From an uncultured Methylobacillus sp. (lineage in GTDB: Bacteria > Pseudomonadota > Gammaproteobacteria > Burkholderiales > Methylophilaceae), in assembly GCA_903824575.1 (NCBI GenBank), contig CAIJXJ010000079.1, positions 1-36,215 of the forward strand: a DNA stretch of 36,215 nt, given 5' to 3'. Below are positions 7,801 to 13,861 of this stretch, piece after piece. How positions within the stretch are numbered: the first letter of the stretch is position 1; the number at the start of each line of letters is the position of its first letter. The translations under genes and the position numbers were made by a program. Under the pieces are notes generated by a model. The model was not told the DNA's origin and made no database searches. It worked only from the letters and a program-made list of their open reading frames with translations.

Positions 7801-8773
7801 TGTGGTCGATGACGCCGGGCGCGAACTGGCGATGGGGCGTGATTGGCAGGCCTTGAAAAACCAGTTGGGGCAGGCCGCGCAACTCACCTTCCGTGAGGCC
7901 TCACCCGACATCGAGAAATCCGGCCTTAAGCAGTGGGATTTCGGTGACCTTCCGGCCCGGCTCGATTTCAAGCAGAACGGCCGTCTGTTGACAGGGTTTC
8001 CGGCGTTGGAAGATGCGGGCGACAGCGTGGCGATCAGGCTGTTCGATACCGAGTCTGCTGCCGTGGCTTCGCATCGTCCGGGCGTGCGGCGCCTGCTACG
8101 CTTCGAACTCAAAGAGCAGATGAAACAGCTGGAAAAGGGCCTGCCCGGCTTCAACCAGTATGCCTTGCTGCTTCGTACCCTGATGAGCGCCGACGAGTTA
8201 CGTGAGGACATGCTGACGGCGATATCTGATCGCGCCTTCATCGGCGATGACGTGTTGCCGAGAACTAATGCCGAGTTCATGGCCTTGAAGCAGCGTGCGC
8301 GTACCCGCTTGCCTGCCGTGGTGGAAGGTGCTGGCAGACTGGTGCAGGGCATCGCTGGTGAATACCAGTTGTTGCTGCAAAAACTCGCCAGCTTGCCGCC
8401 GCCGCTGTCGCGCTTGAAAAAGGAAGTCGAAGAACAGTTGCCTCGCCTGCTGCCCAAGCGCTTCTTCAGCACCACGCCGTGGGAACGTTTGCAACATCTG
8501 CCACGCTATCTCAAGGCCTTGCGGCTCAGGCTGGACAAGTATCCCAGCAGCAATGAGCGTGACGCTCGCAGCGCGCAAGTGGTGCACCAATTAGAGAGTC
8601 GCTGGGAAGAGCGCATGGCGGCGCAGCGCAAGGCAGGGCAGGTGAGTCTGGCATTGCTTGACTTCCGCTGGCTGCTGGAAGAGTTGCGCGTGTCCTTGTT
8701 CGCGCAGGAACTGAAGACGCCATTCCCGGTTTCGGTCAAGCGATTGGAGAAAATCTGGTCAGATCTGGGCTAA
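4841..8773 (+). CDS. hrpA: ATP-dependent RNA helicase HrpA (DEAH box)
   Basis: DEAH-box RNA helicase of 1310 residues, the usual HrpA length, implicated in RNA processing and ribosome rescue. Motifs in order: Walker A GETGSGKTTQ (about 102-111), TQPRR, DEAH in IIIDEAHERS (about 199), SAT in TSATID (about 229), and motif VI QRAGRCGR, followed by winged-helix, ratchet and OB-type regions and the long C-terminal DUF3418-type domain. The start is chosen by length; no clear ribosome site precedes it. At about residues 852-869 there is an extra stretch (CLSPSPLLAGEDRGEGAF) encoded by a palindromic REP-like sequence. E. coli HrpA has only a few residues at this point, so I read it as an in-frame repeat insertion that left the gene open. 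Confidence 0.95.
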   Translation: MNSISSRSDISQFEARLAHCMLADRQLLLRKIRELKQASRNNQPVERLVREIGSRLDASSQNYQARLAALPKPAFTQDLPVILRRDEIAAAIAAHQVVIICGETGSGKTTQLPKICLELGRGVSGLIGHTQPRRIAARSVASRIAQELNSPLGDAVGYKVRFNDKIRETSYVKLMTDGILLAETQGDRYLNAYDTIIIDEAHERSLNIDFMLGYLKQLLPKRPDLKVIVTSATIDAERFSSHFNGAPVIEVSGRMYPVEMRYRPLQETEEDEQEETMEAAILDAVDDLSRLGGGDILVFLPGEREIRDTAEHLRKHHPKGAEILPLFARLSIEDQQKVFRTGGGRRIVLATNVAETSLTVPGIKYVIDTGLARVNRYSSRAKVEQLQIEKISQAAARQRAGRCGRVSNGICVRLYAEEDFNARPEYTEPEILRSSLASVILRMAALKLGDVDDFPFIEAPHSRLIADGYQLLQELGAVDDARRLTEVGSQLARLPLDPRVGRMILAAKREGCLKEILIIGAALAIQDPRERPMDKREAADQAHAKFVDERSDFMGFLKIWAFYDEALKHKKSNRELLNNCHQNYLSFLRLKEWRELHGQLGAIVGEMNFHPNVEDASFEQIHRALLAGLLGNVGFKDGEADTYLGARGIRYSIAPGSSLKKQRPKWVMAAELMETAKLYARCVARIDPDWIEPLAQGLTQSHYSDPRWERKPAQVVAWERVSLYGLTIVPKRRVHYGPIDPVVSREIFIREALANREFDTRAPFFAHNQKLISEVEELEHKARRQDVLVDEHVLHAFYDERIPPDICNGVGFEKWRVDAERVSPRLLYLTRDDLMRHAASSITEAQFPEIFCLSPSPLLAGEDRGEGAFNLPLKYRFEPGHPLDGVTATVPLALLNQLDLIRAEWLVPGMIREKITHLIKFLPKTMRRVCVPVPEFVTGFLDQNGSGQAVDGLLESLAAYIGQRTGLKLTPDDWDEAVPAHLLMNFRVVDDAGRELAMGRDWQALKNQLGQAAQLTFREASPDIEKSGLKQWDFGDLPARLDFKQNGRLLTGFPALEDAGDSVAIRLFDTESAAVASHRPGVRRLLRFELKEQMKQLEKGLPGFNQYALLLRTLMSADELREDMLTAISDRAFIGDDVLPRTNAEFMALKQRARTRLPAVVEGAGRLVQGIAGEYQLLLQKLASLPPPLSRLKKEVEEQLPRLLPKRFFSTTPWERLQHLPRYLKALRLRLDKYPSSNERDARSAQVVHQLESRWEERMAAQRKAGQVSLALLDFRWLLEELRVSLFAQELKTPFPVSVKRLEKIWSDLG
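7403..7440. repeat. REP-like GC-rich palindrome inserted inside hrpA
   Basis: CCCTCTCCCC at 7403-7412 and GGGGTGAGGG at 7431-7440 are inverted copies with one mismatch around an 18-base centre. This resembles the CCCTCTCCC...GGGAGAGGG palindromes dispersed through proteobacterial genomes. It is read as protein in hrpA without a stop or frameshift. Confidence 0.7.
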
Positions 8774-9085
8774 GCAGGCTTCCGCGCGACGCTTGAATCA
8801 TCCTGGCGTCGCATCCGGATTCCTGAGTGAACCTCGATTATCCAATCACCCGCAGGCACTCGATTTCACTTGTGAAATTGTTTTTCTGCATAGGTGTCCA
8901 CCCGAATAATAATTCGGTTTGTAGTTCCCAGTCATGGTACGTGTTCGCGCGTATTTACCCTGTCAGAAGCCCCCTGTAACTTTCAAGCTCAGGCAGCAAA
9001 GTTCCCTTGAGTTATAAGCCATATCTGACACATCAGGTGCTGGTGGCTTGCCGTCTGTTTTTTTCCATTCAAACAGGAGGCTGAC
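8774..9085. other. Intergenic region between hrpA and the PAS unit
   Basis: No gene is supported here. Two small hairpins are visible: GCGACGC/GCGTCGC (8786-8792 and 8806-8812), and CCGAAT/ATTCGG with a 4-base loop (8902-8917) followed by TTTGT. The latter might weakly terminate hrpA transcription. The right half should hold the promoter for the gene at 9086. Confidence 0.4.
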
Positions 9086-9268
9086 ATGAAATCTACCAGA
9101 TTGTGCAAGCCAGAAGCATCTTCGCCCGAGTCGATGGTTGCCGGATCGCCAGACGAGGAAAATTGGTCTCGTATCATGATGGCGGCCGATTACAAGTCCA
9201 TGTTGAGAGCTATTGAGTCAAGCTATGCGTTGGACGACAGGTTTGCAAACAAGAAGGAGAACCAATGA
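9086..9268 (+). CDS. Small hypothetical protein upstream of a PAS protein
   Basis: A 60-residue polar protein (starts MKSTRLCKPEASSPESMVAG) that I do not recognise. Support comes from a strong AGGAGG ribosome site at 9075-9080, five bases before the ATG, and from its stop overlapping the next start (ATGA), indicating a coupled two-gene unit with the PAS protein. The middle (EENWSRIMMAADYKSMLRAIESSYAL) looks helical. It has no membrane segment or known motif. Confidence 0.6.
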   Translation: MKSTRLCKPEASSPESMVAGSPDEENWSRIMMAADYKSMLRAIESSYALDDRFANKKENQ

Positions 9269-9693
9269 TGGAACATCTCTCCCAGCTTGAATCGTCGTCT
9301 TCGCCACATCGACAGGATGTGGCAAATGTCGCCTTCGCTGAAGATGGCATGATCGTGCTGATGCTTAACCAGAATGGTTTGATCCTCAATTGCAATTCTG
9401 TCGCGGCAACGCTGTTTGGTTGCATGACCAGTCAATTGCTCTGGCAGCACGCCTCGAAGTTTTTGCCAAGTCTGGCCGGCGCCGTGCTTTTCATGAATGG
9501 GACCATCAATCCGCGTCTGCGATTCCTCTCGCGCATTGGCCACCTGTTTGAAGTCATGACGCCCGCTGGTGAAGCGCTTCTTTGTCGGGTGTTCTTTAAC
9601 GAGGTGATTGACCAGGGGCAGCAACACCTGTGCCTCGTCATTTGCCCGGAAACGTCGGGTAAGCCAACCCGGTGTATTTATAGTCCCGATTAA
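9265..9693 (+). CDS. Small single-domain PAS protein
   Basis: A 142-residue protein consisting essentially of one PAS fold: FAEDGMIVLMLNQNGLILNCNSVAATLFGCMTSQL is the typical N-terminal PAS pattern (acidic residue, then NQNG-x-I, then N-x-x-A-x-x-L-FG). The rest (GHLFEVMTPAGEALLCRVFFNEV) fits the later strands. There is no kinase, GGDEF or HTH output domain, so it would signal through a partner, perhaps the 60-residue protein with which it is translationally coupled (ATGA). AAGGAG at 9254-9259 serves either of two consecutive ATG codons (9265 and 9268). Ligand and partner cannot be predicted. Confidence 0.75.
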   Translation: MMEHLSQLESSSSPHRQDVANVAFAEDGMIVLMLNQNGLILNCNSVAATLFGCMTSQLLWQHASKFLPSLAGAVLFMNGTINPRLRFLSRIGHLFEVMTPAGEALLCRVFFNEVIDQGQQHLCLVICPETSGKPTRCIYSPD

Positions 9694-9855
9694 GTCGGAC
9701 AAAATCCAGGATAGAAAAACCAGAGACATCAGTCCCGTCCCGACCGGCAAGAGATTTTCTGCCAAATTGGTCCCGGGGCTTCACCAGGTCGCTGATATGG
9801 AGTGCGTGTAAGACCTCAATTCTCCGGCAGAAGGTCATCAATCATTGCCGTCGGA

Positions 9856-11421
9856 TTAAGCAATTGGCTGTTTTAACAGTCCATTCAGTTTGCGCCAGGC
9901 AGTCTGGTCTGCGGCAATTGCGGCGATGTCTCGTTCGTTGAGAAAGTCAACTGTAGAGTAGAGTTCATCCGCTTGCAGGGGCTCACGAGTTAGTCGCAGG
10001 GCATCCAGTACCGCAATGTTTGCTTCAGATGCGTCCTTACCATGTTGCAGCCGTTGCCGTATGCGCTGGCGCAGGGTGGAAATCCTTGCCCGCACCGAGA
10101 GGATGGCACAAGGGACCTGCAATTCTCCGGCCAGAGCGCGGAATTGCTCGCGCTCCTCGTGTTTGAGAAATGCGGCGTCGATGATGACAGTAAAGCCCAT
10201 TTCCAATAACTGCTGTGCCAGATCCAGCAATCGCCCATAGGTCTGCCGGTTAGCATCTGTGCCATAGATGCCGCCTGGAATCACCTCATGGCTTGATCCA
10301 TCTGCCGTGAGCCCGAACAGACGTTTTCTCTCCACGTCGGAGCGCAGGCGGATCGCCTGCAGCCTTTCCAGAGCCAGTTGGGTGATAGTGGACTTGCCGC
10401 AACCGGGCAGGCCGTGGCTCATGATCAGCGCCGGATAGTGTCGGGCAAGGCAATCGCCGGCCAGCTCAAGATAACTGCGACAGCTTTCTTTGTCAGCCTG
10501 GATTGCGCAGATTTTGGCGCGTACCAGGGCGCGATAGCACAAGTAAAAACGCAGCACGCCCAGCCCTGCATAATCCCCGCTGATTTCCAGATAGGCATTC
10601 AGACTCCGCCACGCAAGGTCAGGACGGTCATGGTGGAGCAGGTCCATGACTAGAAAAGCGATCTCATTCATGACGTCGATCCAGCGTAACTCAGCACTGA
10701 ACTCGATGCCGTCAAACGGGGTTGGCTGGTCCCGCCACAGCATGATGTTGCCCAGATGCAGGTCAGCATGACATTCGCGTATATGGCCAGTTAACCAACG
10801 TTGTTCAAAGACAGGTTGACAGGCAACAAATTCGCGCTCACAGGCATCCCTCAGGTTCAGCAGCATTGCAAGATCATCCCCGTGCAGCAGCTGCTCCAGT
10901 TGTGTGAAATTCTGTCTTGCCGGGAAAAGTATTGCCTGCGGGCTGCCATACCCTGAACACGGCGTGGTGGTGGGCAGGCTGGCGTGAAATAGCGCCAAGC
11001 TGGCGGCCAGATCATTGATGTGCTGCGGCGTGATCCGGTTCTGTGTCAGCATGCGGTCTAGCAGCTTGTTTGAGGCAAAGCGACGCATCCTGACGGCATA
11101 TTCGATGGCGGGCAGCTTATCCCAAAGCGGGTGTTCAGGCGTACCGCCGATGGGGATGACATCGAGATAAAGATTGGGAGCCAGCCGGCGATTAAGGCGG
11201 ATTTCTTCTTGGCAGAAGAATTGCCGTGAGGATAGTTCAGTGAAGTCAAGAAAGCCCAGATCAACGGGTTTCTTGATTTTGTAGGCAAAGCGACCGGCCA
11301 GTAGCACCCATGAGATATGGGTCTCCACGACTTGCACGGACTTTGCAGCATGCGGGTAGCAGAAGGGATCGCCGAGGGCTGATATCAGCCGTTGACTTGC
11401 TTTGATGTCAGTCATTAACAT
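9856..11421 (-). CDS. Fused phosphotransferase-like and AAA-type P-loop kinase protein
   Basis: Two-domain protein of about 521 residues. The N-terminal part (to about 310) is an aminoglycoside-phosphotransferase-like kinase fold (COG2187 type) with the Brenner motif in ECHADLHLGNIML. The C-terminal part (about 330-490) is a small P-loop kinase (COG0645/zeta-toxin-like) with Walker A HGLPGCGKSTITQ. This fusion is a recurrent but uncharacterised bacterial family; its substrate is unknown and drug resistance should not be assumed. An ATG at 11550 would prepend 43 hydrophobic residues and overlap rmuC, so I chose the ATG at 11421 (11415 is also possible). It is transcribed divergently from rmuC. 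Confidence 0.82.
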   Translation of the reverse strand: MLMTDIKASQRLISALGDPFCYPHAAKSVQVVETHISWVLLAGRFAYKIKKPVDLGFLDFTELSSRQFFCQEEIRLNRRLAPNLYLDVIPIGGTPEHPLWDKLPAIEYAVRMRRFASNKLLDRMLTQNRITPQHINDLAASLALFHASLPTTTPCSGYGSPQAILFPARQNFTQLEQLLHGDDLAMLLNLRDACEREFVACQPVFEQRWLTGHIRECHADLHLGNIMLWRDQPTPFDGIEFSAELRWIDVMNEIAFLVMDLLHHDRPDLAWRSLNAYLEISGDYAGLGVLRFYLCYRALVRAKICAIQADKESCRSYLELAGDCLARHYPALIMSHGLPGCGKSTITQLALERLQAIRLRSDVERKRLFGLTADGSSHEVIPGGIYGTDANRQTYGRLLDLAQQLLEMGFTVIIDAAFLKHEEREQFRALAGELQVPCAILSVRARISTLRQRIRQRLQHGKDASEANIAVLDALRLTREPLQADELYSTVDFLNERDIAAIAADQTAWRKLNGLLKQPIA

Positions 11422-11514
11422 GGCCTCAGGAAAGGCGACTGCAATACGAACATCATAGCGGATGTGCAGCAACTGATAAATAGCCGTGTAGTCTAACCGT
11501 ATCAGCGCATACGT

Positions 11515-11520
11515 TATAAT
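11515..11520 (+). promoter_or_regulatory. Possible -10 box for rmuC
   Basis: A perfect TATAAT lies 23 bases before the preferred rmuC ATG. No good -35 hexamer was found at the expected spacing, so this rests on the -10 match alone. Confidence 0.4.
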
Positions 11521-11542
11521 GAATGCAAGGAAAAATGACTTG

Positions 11543-12865
11543 ATGATCAATGCTCTGATATTGCTGCTGCTTTGCCTGTGCCTTGGCGTCCAGGTCTGGA
11601 TGTGGATTCATTCGCGCCAGCAGTCAGACCTGCTGCCGGAGTTGCGCTCGCAGTTGGAAGAAAAGCACCGCGCCATGCTGCAGGATCTGCATGACGGTCT
11701 CAATCGGCTGGGCGATCGGCTTAATGCCTCTTCGGGAGAGTCCACCGAACGTCTGCGCTTGGCCGTGGCGCAAGAGCTCAAGACCACGCGTGATGCCATG
11801 CAGGAATTGCAGTTGTCCCAAGTGACGGGCTTGGGTGAGACGCGTGAGCAGGTGTTGGAAAAAATGCACCAGACGCTGTCGGAACAGGGTAAGGCGGAAC
11901 AGGAATTGATTCAGGCCACCATGCGCCACGCCACCGCCCAGCTTATCTCCAGCATCGAGGCCCTGACCAAGACCGTGGATGGGCGGCTGGAGCAGATCGG
12001 CGGCAAGGTTTCAGAACGCTTGGATGAAGGTTTCAAGAAAACCAACGAAACCTTCGCCTCTGTCATGGTGCGTCTTGCCACCATCGACGAGGCGCAAAAG
12101 AAGATCGATGGCTTGACCAGCAATGTTGTCAGTCTGCAGGAGCTTCTCGGCGATAAGCGTTCACGTGGTGCCTTTGGCGAGGTGCAACTTGAGGCACTGG
12201 TGCGCAACATCATGCCGGCCAATGCCTTCGAGATGCAATACGGCTTGCCCAACGGCACGCGCGTCGATTGTGCTCTGTTCCTGCCAGAACCCACTGGTCT
12301 GGTGGCGGTGGACTCAAAGTTCCCGCTGGAAAATTACCACCGCATGTTCGAGATCGGTCTCGCCGAGCTTGATCGTGCGCAGGCCAAGAAACAGTTCAAA
12401 CTGGATGTTCGGAAGCATGTCGACGACATCGCAGCCAAGTACATCATTCCTAATGTGACCTCCGACGGGGCAGTCATGTTTGTGCCGGCTGAGGCGGTGT
12501 TTGCCGAGATTCACGCCTATCATTCGGACGTGGTGGATTACGCCATGAGTCGGCGCGTTTGGGTGGTGTCTCCGACCACTCTGATGGCGGTGTTAAATAC
12601 CGCGCGCGCCGTTCTCAAAGATGTGGAAACACGCAAGCAGGTGCATATTATCAAGGATGAACTCGGCAAGTTGGGACGTGAATTTGCCCGTTTCGATGCA
12701 CGCATGAAGAAGCTGGCCGATCACATCCGGCAGGCGCATGAAGATGCCTTGGACGTTCACACCACCAGCCAGAAAATCAGCCGGCGCTTCACCGTGATCG
12801 AGTCAGTGGAATTGCAGGGCGTACCGGAGATGGCTGCGTTGCCCCTGTCGGAAGATGAGATATGA
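11543..12865 (+). CDS. rmuC: DNA recombination protein RmuC
   Basis: RmuC-family protein, linked genetically to limiting recombination at inverted repeats in E. coli. It has an N-terminal hydrophobic anchor (ALILLLLCLCLGVQVWMWI), a long coiled coil to about residue 190, and the nuclease-like RmuC domain from about 190 with GAFGEVQLEALVRNIMP, VAVDSKFPLENY, and FVPAEAVFAEI...RVWVVSPTTLMAVLNT. An ATG at 11519 lies within a TATAAT box; I prefer the ATG at 11543, which gives the expected membrane anchor, although the AAGG upstream is rather far. Length is about 440 residues, normal for the family. Confidence 0.92.
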   Translation: MINALILLLLCLCLGVQVWMWIHSRQQSDLLPELRSQLEEKHRAMLQDLHDGLNRLGDRLNASSGESTERLRLAVAQELKTTRDAMQELQLSQVTGLGETREQVLEKMHQTLSEQGKAEQELIQATMRHATAQLISSIEALTKTVDGRLEQIGGKVSERLDEGFKKTNETFASVMVRLATIDEAQKKIDGLTSNVVSLQELLGDKRSRGAFGEVQLEALVRNIMPANAFEMQYGLPNGTRVDCALFLPEPTGLVAVDSKFPLENYHRMFEIGLAELDRAQAKKQFKLDVRKHVDDIAAKYIIPNVTSDGAVMFVPAEAVFAEIHAYHSDVVDYAMSRRVWVVSPTTLMAVLNTARAVLKDVETRKQVHIIKDELGKLGREFARFDARMKKLADHIRQAHEDALDVHTTSQKISRRFTVIESVELQGVPEMAALPLSEDEI

Positions 12866-12867
12866 AA

Positions 12868-12915
12868 CACGGGGTACACGGGGAGCACGGGGATTATCAG
12901 CCCTGTTTCCCCGTG
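12868..12915. repeat. Three tandem CACGGGG units plus one inverted copy
   Basis: CACGGGG occurs at 12868, 12877 and 12886 with an exact 9-base period, and its reverse complement CCCCGTG is at 12909-12915. The array could form alternative hairpins after rmuC and may act as a terminator or be a dispersed repeat. There is no clear U-run. Confidence 0.6.
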
Positions 12916-12965
12916 GACCCCTTGATTCCCGTCATAGTTAAATTGATTTTTTTGAGGTTAAAACG

Positions 12966-13142
12966 ATGGAAGATGAAAGCGCTTTGATCATGCTGGTCAG
13001 ACAATATTCGTCTCGCTTCGGCATCACCTTCAGTTCGAAGGCGATGGAGGATGAAGAGACCAAGCAGAAGGCCATGCTGTTGATGATGCAGGCGATCAGT
13101 GGACAGCGCGGGCCGGTGACGGACGAAGATCTGGGCCTGTAG
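12966..13142 (+). CDS. Small 58-residue protein directly upstream of moaD
   Basis: Begins MEDESALIMLVRQYSSRFG and ends DEDLGL. GAGG lies upstream of the ATG, and the stop codon is followed without a gap by the moaD ATG, so it is read as the first gene of the moaD-moaE run. The composition is helical and methionine-rich (KQKAMLLMMQAISGQRG). I do not recognise the family. The tight packing suggests a real translated gene, possibly with a role in molybdopterin synthase expression, but that is inference. Confidence 0.65.
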   Translation: MEDESALIMLVRQYSSRFGITFSSKAMEDEETKQKAMLLMMQAISGQRGPVTDEDLGL

Positions 13143-13397
13143 ATGCTTAATCTGCTGTATTTTGCGCGGTTGCGCGAAGCCGTCGGGGTGGCTCAGGAAT
13201 CTATTTCGCCGCCGCCGGACGTGCTTGACGTGCAGAGCTTGATGGCCTGGCTGGCGGCCAGAGGAGGTATATGGCAACAGGAGTTTGCAGGCGGTCATCT
13301 GCTACGGGCTGCCATCAATCAGGAGCTTGCAGGTCATACGGCCACCTTTAAGGACGGCGACGAAATAGCCTTCTTTCCGCCGGTGACGGGAGGATGA
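13143..13397 (+). CDS. moaD: Molybdopterin synthase sulfur carrier subunit MoaD
   Basis: Ubiquitin-fold sulfur carrier of 84 residues. It starts LNLLYFARLREAVGV, has the internal AINQE segment and ends FKDGDEIAFFPPVTGG. The C-terminal Gly-Gly is the site that is adenylated and converted to thiocarboxylate for transfer to precursor Z by MoaE. It begins directly after the 58-residue ORF stop and its end overlaps the moaE ATG (ATGA), so the subunits are translationally coupled. No molybdenum-cofactor riboswitch was seen upstream. Confidence 0.95.
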   Translation: MLNLLYFARLREAVGVAQESISPPPDVLDVQSLMAWLAARGGIWQQEFAGGHLLRAAINQELAGHTATFKDGDEIAFFPPVTGG

Positions 13398-13861
13398 ATT
13401 CATTGGCGGTGCGCATACAGCAGGAGGATTTCGATACCGGGGCCGAAATTTCCCGTATGCGGCAGGCCCGGTCGGACAGCGGTGCGCTGGTCGCATTTGT
13501 CGGCCAAGTGCGCGACCTCAGTGCTGGGGCCACGGTGTCGACCTTGACGCTGGAGCATTATCCGGGCATGACTGAGAAGTCGCTGCAAGCCATTGTTCAG
13601 AAGGCACTGTTGCGTTGGGATATTCATGATGCGCGGGTGATCCACCGTATCGGCGAACTCCAGCCAAATGATCAGATCGTGCTGGTGCTGGTAGCCGGTG
13701 CCCATCGAGGCGAAGCCTTCGCTGCCTGCGAGTTCATTATGGATTGCCTCAAGACCGAGGCGCCGTTCTGGAAAAAGGAACAGACTGATGCCGGGGAACG
13801 CTGGGTGGATGCGCGTGTCGCGGATGAAGCAGCTCGCCTGCGCTGGATGGAGAAGTGTTGA
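13394..13861 (+). CDS. moaE: Molybdopterin synthase catalytic subunit MoaE
   Basis: Large subunit of molybdopterin synthase, 155 residues, which converts cyclic pyranopterin monophosphate to molybdopterin using MoaD thiocarboxylate. Diagnostic segments are GALVAFVGQVRD, LEHYPGMTEKSL, the hammerhead-interface VLVLVAGAHRGEAFAAC and the catalytic-lysine region KTEAPFWKKE. It overlaps moaD by four bases at its start, and its stop (TGATG) overlaps the start of the next gene. Confidence 0.95.
   Translation: MNSLAVRIQQEDFDTGAEISRMRQARSDSGALVAFVGQVRDLSAGATVSTLTLEHYPGMTEKSLQAIVQKALLRWDIHDARVIHRIGELQPNDQIVLVLVAGAHRGEAFAACEFIMDCLKTEAPFWKKEQTDAGERWVDARVADEAARLRWMEKC

Noticed and set aside
8774-9085. c-di-GMP (GEMM) riboswitch upstream of the PAS unit
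   Set aside because: The conserved GEMM core and tetraloop-receptor sequences are not present; only small unrelated hairpins were seen.
9856-11421. Aminoglycoside resistance gene
   Set aside because: The phosphotransferase-like fold is fused to a P-loop kinase in a chromosomal uncharacterised family, so resistance is not supported.
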